A stretch of DNA of 64,000 nt from Caballeronia sp. TF1N1. Lineage in GTDB: Bacteria; Pseudomonadota; Gammaproteobacteria; Burkholderiales; Burkholderiaceae. The translations under genes were made by a program, and so were the position numbers. The stretch lies in contig NZ_CP084629.1 of the NCBI RefSeq assembly GCF_022878925.1, positions 62,001 through 126,000 of the forward strand, given 5' to 3'. Position 1 is the first letter of the stretch. Every line of letters begins with the position of its first letter. The notes beneath the pieces were generated by a model. The model had not been told where the DNA came from, did no database searches, and saw nothing but the letters and a program-made list of their open reading frames with translations. Shown here piece by piece: positions 9,073 through 17,766 of this stretch.

Positions 9073-10398
9073 GTGGAAATCGATGCGACCAGCATGCCGG
9101 GCGGCGCTCTGCCGTCCGCACCCGCGCGCGACGCGGCCGCCGAGGACCGGATTTTCCGGCGCCTCGCGCTACAGATCCTGCCCATTCTCATGTTCGCGTA
9201 CATCACCTCGTATATCGACCGGGTGAACGTGAGCTTCGCCAAGCTGCAGATGGCCCAGCAACTCGGCTTCTCCGATGCGGTCTTCGGTTTCGGCGCGGGC
9301 ATCTTCTTTCTCGGCTATGTGGTCTTCGAAGTGCCGAGCAACATGATTTTGCAGCGCGTCGGCGCGCGCCGCTGGATCACGCGGATCATTCTGTCGTGGG
9401 GCATCGTATCCGGGCTTACGGCGTTCGTCGCCACGCCGATGCAGTTCTATGCCATGCGCTGTTTGCTGGGCGTCGCCGAAGCGGGCTTCATTCCGGCGAT
9501 CATCTTCTATATCAGCCAGTCGTTTCCGAGGCACTGGCGCGCTCGCATTCTCAGCATGTTCTACGCGGCGCTCGCGCTGGCGGGACTGATCGGCTCGCCG
9601 CTTACCGGCTTCATCATGGAATACTTCAACGGCCTGATGGGCTTGCCGGGCTGGAAGTGGATATTCATCATCGAGGCGCTGCCCGCGTTTCTCGCGGCGG
9701 TCTACACGTGGCGAGGTCTGGAAGACGATGTCACGCAAAGCAAACACTGCAGCGAACCCGAACGCGCGTTGTTGTCGCGCGTGCTCGCCGCTGACCGTGC
9801 GATCACCGCCGAAGCCAATCACAAGGGCCTTTTGTCGAGCTGGCTCGTGTGGGCGTTTTGCCTCATCTACTTTCTCGACGTGTTCGGCATCTACGGCTAT
9901 ACCTTCTGGGCGCCGACCATGATCAAGTCGATGGGCATCAAGAGCGACTTCGTGATCGGCCTGCTCGCGGCGCTGCCAAACGCGGTTGCGGTCGTCGTCA
10001 TGGTGCTGTTCGGGCGCAGCGCCGACAAGCGCGGCGAACGGCGCTTGCATGTCGCGGCCTTGCTGTTGATGGGCGCGGCAGGATTGTCGCTCTCGGTGCT
10101 CTGGCATGACAACCTGTGGCTCGGCATGCTTGCGTTGTGCATGGCCAACGCGGGATTGCTGTCGTTGCCGCCGCTTTTCTGGAGCATGCCGACGGCGGTG
10201 CTGGGCACGAGCGCGGCTATCGGCATTGCATGGATCAGCGCCTTCGGCAATCTCGGCGGCTTCTTCGGTCCTTATGTGGTGGGGTATCTGAAACAGCTTT
10301 CCGGCGGCCTCACGCTGCCGATTTTCTCGATGGTCGGTTGCCTTCTGCTCGGCTTCGTACTGGCGGTGATGTTGCCCAAGAGGCTCGTCAACCGTTGA
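9073..10398 (+). CDS. MFS transporter, anion:cation symporter (ACS) family, tartrate/dicarboxylate type
   Basis: A 441-aa, 12-TM inner-membrane symporter of the ACS branch, which imports tartrate, phthalate, glucarate and other organic anions. FAYITSYIDRVNVSFAKLQM and the GxGIFFLGYVVFEVPSNMILQRVGARRWI loop motif mark the branch. The start is uncertain. ATG 9058 has no Shine-Dalgarno, whereas GTG 9073 has GGAG six bases upstream, so GTG is chosen. It is divergent from the LysR gene and followed after 46 nt by the beta-hydroxyacid dehydrogenase gene. It probably supplies the substrate of the dehydrogenases on the other side of lysR. Confidence 0.87.
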   Translation: MEIDATSMPGGALPSAPARDAAAEDRIFRRLALQILPILMFAYITSYIDRVNVSFAKLQMAQQLGFSDAVFGFGAGIFFLGYVVFEVPSNMILQRVGARRWITRIILSWGIVSGLTAFVATPMQFYAMRCLLGVAEAGFIPAIIFYISQSFPRHWRARILSMFYAALALAGLIGSPLTGFIMEYFNGLMGLPGWKWIFIIEALPAFLAAVYTWRGLEDDVTQSKHCSEPERALLSRVLAADRAITAEANHKGLLSSWLVWAFCLIYFLDVFGIYGYTFWAPTMIKSMGIKSDFVIGLLAALPNAVAVVVMVLFGRSADKRGERRLHVAALLLMGAAGLSLSVLWHDNLWLGMLALCMANAGLLSLPPLFWSMPTAVLGTSAAIGIAWISAFGNLGGFFGPYVVGYLKQLSGGLTLPIFSMVGCLLLGFVLAVMLPKRLVNR

Positions 10399-10444
10399 TG
10401 CGGATGCAACCGGCTTTCCAAACGACAACTCGAAGAGATAGAGC

Positions 10445-11341
10445 ATGAAGCAACGCATCGGCATGATCGGTATCGGTCTCATGGGACACGGTATTGCGCG
10501 CAACGTGATGAAGCACGGCTACCCGTTGAGCGTGGTCGAGCATCCCGGCAACCAGCCGCTCGACGAACTGCTGGCGGGGGGAGTCAAGACCTTCACCACG
10601 GGCGAGGCGCTCGCGCGCGAGTCCGAGATCGTCATTCTGTGCGTGACCGGATCGCCCGAAGTGGAAGCGGTTCTGGGTGCGCCCGATGGCGTGCTCGCGG
10701 GTTTGCAGCCAGGCACCATCGTGATCGATTGCTCGACGGCCGTGCCCGCATCCACGACGCGCGTGGCCGAGCGCGTGACGCAGGCGGGCGGCCTCTTCAT
10801 CGATGCGCCCATGACGCGCACCGCCAAGGAAGCGCACGAAGGACGTTTGAACTTGCTGGTGGGCGCGGCCCCGGAACTGTTCGCGCGAGTGGAGCCGCTG
10901 CTGCGCACGTTCGCGGAGAACATCACGCTGGTCGGCGGCACTGGCGCGGGACACAGCATGAAGTTGCTGCACAACTTCGTGTCGCTCGGCACGATTGCGT
11001 TGATCTCCGAGGCGGCTGCCTGCGCGAAGCGTGCGGGCGTGGACCCGCAAACTTTCGTCGATGTGCTCGCGAAGGGTGGCGGAGGCGGCGCGGCGCTGGA
11101 GCGGCTGCGGCCATCGCTCATCGACGGCGATCCTTCGAGCATGCCTTTTCATATGTCGAACGCGCTGAAAGACCTCGGCTACTACGTGACGATGGCCGGC
11201 GACACCCATGCCGTCGATGCCATTGCCACCGCCGTGCAGTCGACTTACGCGGCGGCGGTCGAGCTTGGGGGAGCGCACAGGACGTTGCTGGAGTTGCCGG
11301 GGTTGTTGGGTGATGCGGCTGCGGATTCCGAGCGACGTTGA
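10445..11341 (+). CDS. beta-hydroxyacid dehydrogenase (3-hydroxyisobutyrate / tartronate-semialdehyde reductase family)
   Basis: A 298-aa NAD(P)-dependent enzyme of the 3-hydroxyisobutyrate dehydrogenase family, normal length. The N-terminal Rossmann motif is GMIGIGLMGHGIARN. The substrate-binding DAPMTRTAKEA replaces the common DAPVSGG. The catalytic Lys lies in GHSMKLLHN (K173). It follows the MFS carrier in what looks like a two-gene operon, with AGATAGAGC just before ATG. Tartronate semialdehyde reduction would fit a tartrate pathway, but the modified DAPMTRT motif warns against a firm substrate call. Confidence 0.87.
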   Translation: MKQRIGMIGIGLMGHGIARNVMKHGYPLSVVEHPGNQPLDELLAGGVKTFTTGEALARESEIVILCVTGSPEVEAVLGAPDGVLAGLQPGTIVIDCSTAVPASTTRVAERVTQAGGLFIDAPMTRTAKEAHEGRLNLLVGAAPELFARVEPLLRTFAENITLVGGTGAGHSMKLLHNFVSLGTIALISEAAACAKRAGVDPQTFVDVLAKGGGGGAALERLRPSLIDGDPSSMPFHMSNALKDLGYYVTMAGDTHAVDAIATAVQSTYAAAVELGGAHRTLLELPGLLGDAAADSERR

Positions 11342-11540
11342 CGGCGTTGCTGGCCGCACATTGCGGCATGAAAAGCAGGCGGCGCGTGAAGCTCGTTTGA
11401 TCGAACATTTCGCGCCGCCCCGAACCAATTAATCAGCGACGCCTACCCGCAAAAGGCCGCCAGCAGCCCTTCTCGGCGCCCCTAGATCAAAGATCGAAGT
11501 TTACAAATTCCCAAACACCCGGCAGAATTGCGCCCGTTCT

Positions 11541-11559
11541 AATGCGAATAGTTCGCATT
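11541..11559. promoter_or_regulatory. Fur-box-like palindrome upstream of the siderophore receptor
   Basis: AATGCGAATAGTTCGCATT is a 19-bp 9-1-9 inverted repeat with eight of nine pairs matching. Its length and form resemble the Fur box. It ends 31 bp before the start of the TonB-dependent receptor, where a repressor would block transcription. Iron repression is therefore likely. Confidence 0.65.
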
Positions 11560-11590
11560 TACGGCCAATAACTCGACGACGGGACTAGGG

Positions 11591-13765
11591 ATGAAATCAG
11601 CACCACGGGGCAGTACAACCATCGGCAAATGGGCGATGCGCCCGTCCACACTGGCGACGCTCCTGCTCTTCGCCACCAGTCAATCGGCCCTTGCGCAGCA
11701 AAGCGACACCGGCTCATCGACATCCGGCAACGCTACCGAAGCCACACTCCCCGCAGTCTCCGTCACCGCTTCATCCGACACCGATCAAGGCCAGCATCTG
11801 CGCCGCGACGTTAGCACCGGCGCGCTCGGCACCCGCACGCAACTCGACACGCCCTACTCGACCACTATCGTCACCGGCGAAGAACTCGCGGATCGTCAGG
11901 CGAAAAAGCTCGGCGATGTCTTCGCGCAGGACGCATCCGTGTCGGACAACAGCAATCCGTACAACGCGTGGGCGAGCTACATCACCGTGCGCGGCATGCA
12001 ACTCGACTGGCAGAACGGTTACAGGATCGACGGCCAGCCGTTCAACGCCTACGGCATCACCATGCCCTACGAACAACTCGAAAGCGTCGAACTGCTCAAG
12101 GGCTTGTCGGGCTTCATGTACGGCTTCGGCGCGCCCGGCGGCGTGGTCAACTATGTGACGAAGAAGCCACCCGTCACGGATAAGCAGATCGCCAGCGTCG
12201 ATGTCGGCTATGCGTCGACGGCCGTATGGTCCGAGCATGTCGACCTGGGTGGCCGTATCGGACCGAACAGCATGTTCGGCTACCGCTTCAACGCGACGCA
12301 CGAGGAAGGCAAGACCTATAACGACGGCAACGTGCGCCGCGATTCGTTCTCCCTTTCCGCCGATGCACGCCTCACGAAAGACCTCACCGCCACCTTCGGC
12401 GCGCTGTATCAGGAACGCCATGCGTCGGGCATCACGACGGCCATCTCGACCGCGCAATACACGGGCGCCTCGTTGCCCGCGACGCTCAGTGGCGGCAGCA
12501 GCACGCTCGTCACGCCGGACCAGCATCTGAACACGAACTTGCAACTCTATACTGCCGGCTTGCGCTACAACCTGAATCAGGACTGGACGCTTTCGGCCTC
12601 ATACAGCTTTAGCAAGAGCACGCGGTATCGGAACGAGAGCACGTACAATCTGCTCGATCCAGCGGGCAACTACGACGACTTTCGCTTCGAAGGCAAGGAA
12701 GGGCATCAGCTGAATGCGTGGCAGGTCATGGCCGAAGGGCTCGTAAAGACCGGGCCGCTGCAACATCAGCTCGTGTTCGGCGCCGCGTATCAGAAGCAAA
12801 CCAACGACAACACCGCGAACAGTTTCTACGACCAGATCGGCACGGGCAACATCTATCAGCCGAACGTCAATCGCTACGACAGTTCGGGCTTCTACACCTA
12901 TCGCAACGCGGACATCACGCAGAAAGCGCTGTTCGCAAGCGATACCATCGCGCTCACCGAACGCTGGTCGGTGCTCGGCGGCGTGCGCTATACGAATTAC
13001 GAGCAGCACGGCTACGGTATCGACGGCACGACGACTTCGACTTACTCGCAAAACGGCGTGGTGACGCCGAGCGTCGCGCTGATGTTCAAGCTCACGCCGG
13101 GCACGACGCTCTATGCGAGCTACGTCGAATCGCTGGAAGCGGGCAATGTCGTCGGCGACTTCTACGCGAATGCCGGAGCGATCCTCAACCCGCTGCGCAG
13201 CAAGCAATACGAAGTCGGCGTGAAGAGTCAGAACGAGCGCTGGAGCGCGACGGCTGCGCTGTTCCGCATCGAACGCGGCGCGCAATACGCCAATGGCGAT
13301 AACGTCTTCGTGGAAGATGGCGAGTCCATCTTCGAAGGCATGGAAGCGGGCGCGGATGTTCGCATCGGTCGGGACTGGACGGTCGGCGGCGATCTGATGT
13401 GGATCGCGACGCACTACAAGAAAGGCTCGACATTCGACGGCAATCGCGTCGCGGGTGCGCCCGGCTTCGTCGCGGCGGCGCACGTGAATTATGCGGTGCC
13501 CGTGGTTCCGGGCCTGACGCTTGGCGCCAATGCGAAGTTCACGGGCAACACGAACCTGCGTCCGTCCGGCGATCTGAACGTGCCGGGCTTCATGATCTAC
13601 AGCCTTGGCGCGACTTACACGACACGCATCGCGGGACATAACGTCGGCGTGCGCGCGGCTATCGACAATCTGACGAATCGGCGTTACTGGGAATTCCAAT
13701 ATGCCGACTACATTCAGCCTGGCGAGCCGCGCACGGTTTCAGTCAATGCGCGTCTGGAGTTTTAA
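11591..13765 (+). CDS. TonB-dependent siderophore receptor
   Basis: A 724-aa outer-membrane receptor that would take up a ferric siderophore with TonB-ExbBD energy. A signal peptide of about 35 residues ends at SALAQ. The plug domain follows (TPYSTTIVTGEELADRQAKK, VRGMQLDWQNGYRIDGQPF, GAPGGVVNYVTKKP), then a beta-barrel ending in the terminal phenylalanine of outer-membrane proteins (VNARLEF). It is monocistronic, with no siderophore synthesis or FecIR-type genes beside it, and the signal peptide leads directly into the plug with no long signalling domain. A Fur-like box lies upstream. The ligand is unknown; hydroxamate or catecholate are both possible. Confidence 0.93.
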   Translation: MKSAPRGSTTIGKWAMRPSTLATLLLFATSQSALAQQSDTGSSTSGNATEATLPAVSVTASSDTDQGQHLRRDVSTGALGTRTQLDTPYSTTIVTGEELADRQAKKLGDVFAQDASVSDNSNPYNAWASYITVRGMQLDWQNGYRIDGQPFNAYGITMPYEQLESVELLKGLSGFMYGFGAPGGVVNYVTKKPPVTDKQIASVDVGYASTAVWSEHVDLGGRIGPNSMFGYRFNATHEEGKTYNDGNVRRDSFSLSADARLTKDLTATFGALYQERHASGITTAISTAQYTGASLPATLSGGSSTLVTPDQHLNTNLQLYTAGLRYNLNQDWTLSASYSFSKSTRYRNESTYNLLDPAGNYDDFRFEGKEGHQLNAWQVMAEGLVKTGPLQHQLVFGAAYQKQTNDNTANSFYDQIGTGNIYQPNVNRYDSSGFYTYRNADITQKALFASDTIALTERWSVLGGVRYTNYEQHGYGIDGTTTSTYSQNGVVTPSVALMFKLTPGTTLYASYVESLEAGNVVGDFYANAGAILNPLRSKQYEVGVKSQNERWSATAALFRIERGAQYANGDNVFVEDGESIFEGMEAGADVRIGRDWTVGGDLMWIATHYKKGSTFDGNRVAGAPGFVAAAHVNYAVPVVPGLTLGANAKFTGNTNLRPSGDLNVPGFMIYSLGATYTTRIAGHNVGVRAAIDNLTNRRYWEFQYADYIQPGEPRTVSVNARLEF

Positions 13766-13773
13766 GGAGGATC

Positions 13774-13797
13774 GGGGCGTTGCAACCTGGGCGCCCC
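13774..13797. terminator. weak hairpin between the receptor and SDR genes
   Basis: GGGGCG at 13774-13779 pairs with CGCCCC at 13792-13797 across a 12-nt loop. It lies between the receptor stop and the convergent SDR stop. The stem is only 6 bp and the U-tract is poor, so this is a tentative terminator. Confidence 0.3.
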
Positions 13798-13812
13798 TTC
13801 TCGCCTTCACGC

Positions 13813-14574
13813 TCAAGCGACCGGAATGGGATTGTCCGTCACGAACTGATTGAACTGCTCGACGAACGCATGTTCATTCGGTCCGGCGTTATCGCGCAGC
13901 GGCTTCGCGGCATCGACCACGACTTCCGTCGTCGCTTCCGGCAGCTTCTGCATGATTTCGGCGATGAACGCTTCCAACTGCATCGCGCGCGGATCGCCGC
14001 TCTTGTGGACCAAGTCCGTATCCACCCACGGCGGCGCGATCTCCAGCACGCGCACGCTCGAATCGCGCAGCACGAAGCGTTGCGACATCGAATACGAATG
14101 GATTGCCGCCTTGGTCGCCGAATACAGCGCGGTCGCGGCGAGCGGCACGAACGCGAGCACCGAACTGTTGTTGACGATATACGCCTGTTGCTGCGTCTTC
14201 AGATGTTCGACGAACGCCGCGCTCACGCGCACCGTGCCGAGCAGATTCGTGTCGATGAGGCGCACCGCGGCTTCATCGTCGAGCGCGCCGCCTGCATCGT
14301 CGAACGGCATGATGCCCGCGTTGTTGATGACGACATTCAACGCCGGATACTTTGCGATCAATTGCGCGGCGACGCTGCGAATCTGCGCGGCGTCGGCGAT
14401 ATCGAGTTCAACCGTGTCGATGCCCGGATTCGCGCTTGCGACTTCATCGAGCAGCGCACGGCGCCGTCCCGCGACGATCACCTGATTGCCGCGCTGATGA
14501 AACGCTTCCGCCAACGCGCGGCCAATGCCCGAAGTGCCGCCCGTGATGAAGATGGTATTGCCCGTGGTTTTCAT
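13813..14574 (-). CDS. short-chain dehydrogenase/reductase (SDR)
   Basis: A 253-aa classical SDR. The nucleotide motif is ITGGTSGIGRALAEAF, followed by NNAGIMPF, a Ser (NNSSVLAF) and the catalytic YSATK. The substrate is unknown. It lies 33 nt downstream of another SDR on the same strand, so the two probably form an operon that diverges from the GlxA-type regulator at 15536. Confidence 0.9.
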   Translation of the reverse strand: MKTTGNTIFITGGTSGIGRALAEAFHQRGNQVIVAGRRRALLDEVASANPGIDTVELDIADAAQIRSVAAQLIAKYPALNVVINNAGIMPFDDAGGALDDEAAVRLIDTNLLGTVRVSAAFVEHLKTQQQAYIVNNSSVLAFVPLAATALYSATKAAIHSYSMSQRFVLRDSSVRVLEIAPPWVDTDLVHKSGDPRAMQLEAFIAEIMQKLPEATTEVVVDAAKPLRDNAGPNEHAFVEQFNQFVTDNPIPVA

Positions 14575-14607
14575 GGTCAGTCCAAATGTGGAAAAGAGAA
14601 CGATGGT

Positions 14608-15402
14608 TCAGGCCGCGTAGCGCGCGGCGGGTGCGTTGGTCGACAGTTCAGGCGCCATCGCCTGACGCGCGGCTTCGTACGCCTGGTACTTGGCGCCGTC
14701 GTGCAGCGAGGGAATCGTCACCAGTTCGCCGCGCTCGAAGCCGATTAGCGAGGCATCGACCATGTCGGCCGCCGACATCACGATTGCGGGGTCCAGATTG
14801 TCGATAGGGAGCCCGCCGCTTTCCCAGAAGTCCGTCGCCGTCGCGCCTGGCAACACGGCCTGCACGCGCACGCCTTTCGCCGCGAGTTCGTGATGCAGCG
14901 ACTGGCTGAAGGCCAGCACGAACGCCTTGGTGCCCCCATAGACGCCGTTGAGCAACTCCGGCGCAATACTCACGATAGACGCGATATTGATCACCGCGCC
15001 CTTGCCGCGCGCGACGAAGCCCGGCACCGCCGCATAAGTCAGGCGGGTGAGCGCGGTCACGTTGAGGTCGATCATGCGGGTCATTGCATCGACGTCGCTG
15101 TCGAGCAAAGGCGTATGCGTACCGACGCCCGCGTTATTCACCAGCAGCGTGATGCTCGCGTCGTCCTTCAGCTTCGCTTCGACACGCGCGAGCGCCGTGC
15201 GGTCGTTGAGATCGGCATCGATGATCTCGACGCCCTTCTGCGTTTCATTACTGATACGTTCGGCTAGCGCGGCAAGCTTCTCGCGGTTGCGCGCCACGAG
15301 GATAAGGTCGTAGCCCGAACGCGCAAGACGCTCGGCATAGACCGCGCCGATGCCCGACGATGCGCCCGTGACGAGGGCCGTGCCGCGATGGTTCTGAGAC
15401 AT
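14608..15402 (-). CDS. short-chain dehydrogenase/reductase (SDR)
   Basis: A 264-aa classical SDR: ALVTGASSGIGAVYAERLA, VNNAGVGTHTP, INIASIVS and catalytic YGGTK. The frame runs upstream to 15546, but those residues are not protein-like. ATG 15402 has GGAGTGACATC just before it, a good Shine-Dalgarno. It is the first gene of a two-SDR operon transcribed away from the GlxA-type regulator, which probably controls it. The substrate cannot be deduced. Confidence 0.9.
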   Translation of the reverse strand: MSQNHRGTALVTGASSGIGAVYAERLARSGYDLILVARNREKLAALAERISNETQKGVEIIDADLNDRTALARVEAKLKDDASITLLVNNAGVGTHTPLLDSDVDAMTRMIDLNVTALTRLTYAAVPGFVARGKGAVINIASIVSIAPELLNGVYGGTKAFVLAFSQSLHHELAAKGVRVQAVLPGATATDFWESGGLPIDNLDPAIVMSAADMVDASLIGFERGELVTIPSLHDGAKYQAYEAARQAMAPELSTNAPAARYAA

Positions 15403-15491
15403 GATGTCACTCCGGTTCGAATGGTGGTGGTGAATCCGTGAGTAGATTCTGCGCGGAATTGACCGCGACCGAAATGACGTATATGGTCGTG

Positions 15492-15519
15492 TTTTCGGAC
15501 AAACGACTTTTTTCGGACA
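15492..15519. repeat. direct repeat TTTTCGGACA x2, candidate AraC/GlxA operator
   Basis: TTTTCGGACA occurs at 15492-15501 and again at 15510-15519, 18 bp apart. The repeats sit in the spacer between the SDR operon (starts 15402) and the GlxA-type gene (starts 15536). AraC-type proteins bind directly repeated half-sites close to two helical turns apart, so this is a plausible autoregulatory and activator site. Confidence 0.5.
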
Positions 15520-15535
15520 TCGAGGACGAGGAAAC

Positions 15536-16471
15536 ATGCACAGCATCGGCTATCTGTTGAGCGACGGCTTTCAGGTGATGGCAATCGCGTCGCAGTCGGT
15601 GTTCGAATACGCCAACCACGTAGCGGGCGAGCCCTTTTATCGGATGGCCAACTATTCGGCGCACGGCGGCGAGGTGTGTTCGTCGTTAGGCATGAGCGTC
15701 GGCACGCGCCGGGTCAGTGCGCGTGCCTCCGTGGACACATGGATCGCGGCGGGCGTGAACACGCCGCTCGACACACCGCCGCCTCGAGAAATACTGGCGT
15801 TCCTGCGTCGCACGGGTACGCGGGCGCGGCGCATCGCGGGCATTTGCACGGGCAGCTTCGTGCTCGCGGAAGCCGGGCTGCTGTCGAACCGGCGCGCGAC
15901 CACGCACTGGTTCTACGCACGCGAGATGCAAAGCCGCTTTCCCGATGTGCGCATCGAGGACGATCGCATTTACATCGTCGATGGTCCTATCTGGACGTCT
16001 GCGGGCATGACTGCCGGTCTGGATCTCGCACTCGCGATGGTCGAAAAAGATCTCGGCCCGGACGTTGCGCGCTCTGTCGCGCACAAGCTCGTGATGCCGC
16101 AAAGGCGTTCGGGCGGCCAGTCGCAGCATTCGGAGATGCTCGATCTCGCGCCGAAATCAGACCGCATTCAGAACGCGCTCAACTATGCACGCAAGAATCT
16201 GGGCCGGCCGCTGACGGTCGAGGAACTCGCGGGCGAGGCGCATCTCAGTCCGCGTCAATTCAGCCGCGTGTTCACGGAGGAGACGGGGCAATCGCCTGCG
16301 AAGGCCATCGAAGCGTTGCGGCTGGAAGCAGCGCGCCTGATGATCGAAAAAAGCCGGCATCCGCTGGAGACCATCGCGAAGGAAACGGGGTTTCGGGATC
16401 GCCGGCATATGCGCGAGGCGTTCATGCGCGGGTTTGGCTTGCCGCCGCAAGAGGTCAGGCGGCGGGTTTAG
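15536..16471 (+). CDS. GlxA-type transcriptional regulator (DJ-1/PfpI domain plus AraC helix-turn-helix)
   Basis: A 311-aa regulator. The N-terminal about 190 residues form a DJ-1/PfpI-like domain (IAGICTGSFVLAEAGLLSNRRATTHW, with the Cys of the nucleophile elbow). The C-terminal third is a double AraC HTH (PLTVEELAGEAHLSPRQFSRVFTEETGQSP, ETIAKETGFRDRRHMREAF). GAGGACGAGGAA precedes the ATG. It is divergent from two SDR genes, the usual arrangement of a local activator and its target. The ligand is unknown. Confidence 0.92.
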   Translation: MHSIGYLLSDGFQVMAIASQSVFEYANHVAGEPFYRMANYSAHGGEVCSSLGMSVGTRRVSARASVDTWIAAGVNTPLDTPPPREILAFLRRTGTRARRIAGICTGSFVLAEAGLLSNRRATTHWFYAREMQSRFPDVRIEDDRIYIVDGPIWTSAGMTAGLDLALAMVEKDLGPDVARSVAHKLVMPQRRSGGQSQHSEMLDLAPKSDRIQNALNYARKNLGRPLTVEELAGEAHLSPRQFSRVFTEETGQSPAKAIEALRLEAARLMIEKSRHPLETIAKETGFRDRRHMREAFMRGFGLPPQEVRRRV

Positions 16472-16490
16472 CGTTGCATAGGCAGGCTAA

Positions 16491-17480
16491 TCAGCGCGGC
16501 GCGGATACGACTTCCAGCGCCACGAGGTTCGAAACATAGCGCCCGGCCTTGCCGTCGTTGGGGATCACGAGGCGCGCAAAACCGGTGGATGTCAGCGGGG
16601 CGCCATTCATCGCATAAGCGACGATGTCGGGCTGATTGCCAAAGTCCGGCGACAGTTCGGCAAGAGAAATCACAACGCGATAGCCATCGCTGCCGGTTGC
16701 GATCACGTAGAAGCCGAGCAAGTCGTTTTTAGTCGCAGTGTTGGTCTGGATGCCCGCTGCGTTGATCAGGTCCCACAGGCTCGCGCCCGTGTAGCTATTT
16801 CCGCCAGCCGTGCGCGTGACGGGAGGCAGCGCCTGCAATGCTGCCGTGTCGAAAGTCGCCGGGTGATTCAGCGCACCGAGAAGCTGGAACTGCGTCGTGA
16901 GACCGCCGCCGCCCGCCGTGACCGTGGACATCGCGGAATGGACTTCGAGCTTGACGAGGTTCGAGACGTATCGGCCGCCTTTGACGTCGCCGGGAGCAGT
17001 GACGCGCAGTGGACCGTCCGTGCTGTTGAGTGCCGCGCTCGCGCCGTTGAGCGTCTCGGCATAGGCCACCAGATCGCCGCGATTGCCGAAGTCCGGACTC
17101 AGTTCGCCCATTGCGAACAGCGCGCGATAGTTGTCGCTGCCGGTCGCCACGACATACTTGCCCAGCACGTCGTTGTGAACCGCCGAATTGACGACGATGC
17201 CAGCCTGGTTCAACACGGACCACACCGTCGCGCCGGTGTAGACGTGGCTTTGCTGGCCCGTGCCGCTGCCGAAGGAAACGGTTTGCGTGGTGGCCGGAAG
17301 TGCCTGGATCTGCGCGAGTGTGAGATTGCCCGGCGTGGCGACTTCACCGGACACGGACAAGGTCGCTTTCGGTGCGGGTGGCGAGTCGTCGTTGCCGCCG
17401 CAGGCCGTGACCGCGAACGGGAGCAACGCGAGCAAAAGCAGCAGCGAGGCAAGACGCTTGAAGTCGTGTGCGAAGCTCAT
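16491..17480 (-). CDS. lipoprotein with two tandem molybdopterin-oxidoreductase-like (SUOX-fold) modules
   Basis: A 329-aa exported lipoprotein, lipobox FAVTAC followed by GG. Two similar modules follow, roughly residues 40-180 and 190-328. Each contains a YTGA(T/S)xW segment, a (Y/F)YV(V/I)ATGSDxYR segment, an ELSPDFGN segment and a GRYVSNLV(K/A)LEV end. This pattern is seen in proteins annotated as molybdopterin-dependent oxidoreductase domain, but I see no cysteine in either module that could bind molybdenum, so a redox role is doubtful. AAAGGACCTCACC precedes the ATG. It is divergent from the DHA2 exporter. Function is unknown; ligand binding is possible. Confidence 0.72.
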   Translation of the reverse strand: MSFAHDFKRLASLLLLLALLPFAVTACGGNDDSPPAPKATLSVSGEVATPGNLTLAQIQALPATTQTVSFGSGTGQQSHVYTGATVWSVLNQAGIVVNSAVHNDVLGKYVVATGSDNYRALFAMGELSPDFGNRGDLVAYAETLNGASAALNSTDGPLRVTAPGDVKGGRYVSNLVKLEVHSAMSTVTAGGGGLTTQFQLLGALNHPATFDTAALQALPPVTRTAGGNSYTGASLWDLINAAGIQTNTATKNDLLGFYVIATGSDGYRVVISLAELSPDFGNQPDIVAYAMNGAPLTSTGFARLVIPNDGKAGRYVSNLVALEVVSAPR

Positions 17481-17513
17481 CGGTGAGGTCCTTTATTCCG
17501 GGATCGTTATCGT

Positions 17514-17535
17514 CGATATATCGGCTCGCTATATC
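17514..17535. promoter_or_regulatory. candidate operator: GATATA/TATATC inverted repeat
   Basis: CGATATATCG at 17514-17523 is a perfect palindrome. GATATA at 17515-17520 also pairs with TATATC at 17530-17535 across 9 nt. The element lies 34 bp upstream of the lipoprotein start, in the divergent spacer shared with the DHA2 exporter. A repressor site or an AT-rich promoter element are both possible. Confidence 0.3.
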
Positions 17536-17766
17536 TACGCCGATACAACGCATAACGCTTACAGAATCGAAGGGAAATGGCAATGGGTAGTAGCAACTAG
17601 GAACAACGATGGGCGTATTGGTCATACAGAGCGGCGCCGCCCGAATTCGAAAAAGTGCCAGCCGCGCGAGCGTTCGCAACGGCGCGTTGAATCACGGCCG
17701 GGTTCGGGAACGCAGTAATACTGGTAGCATCCACCCTCAGCCCGCACCCCGCCTTCCGGCAAGACA

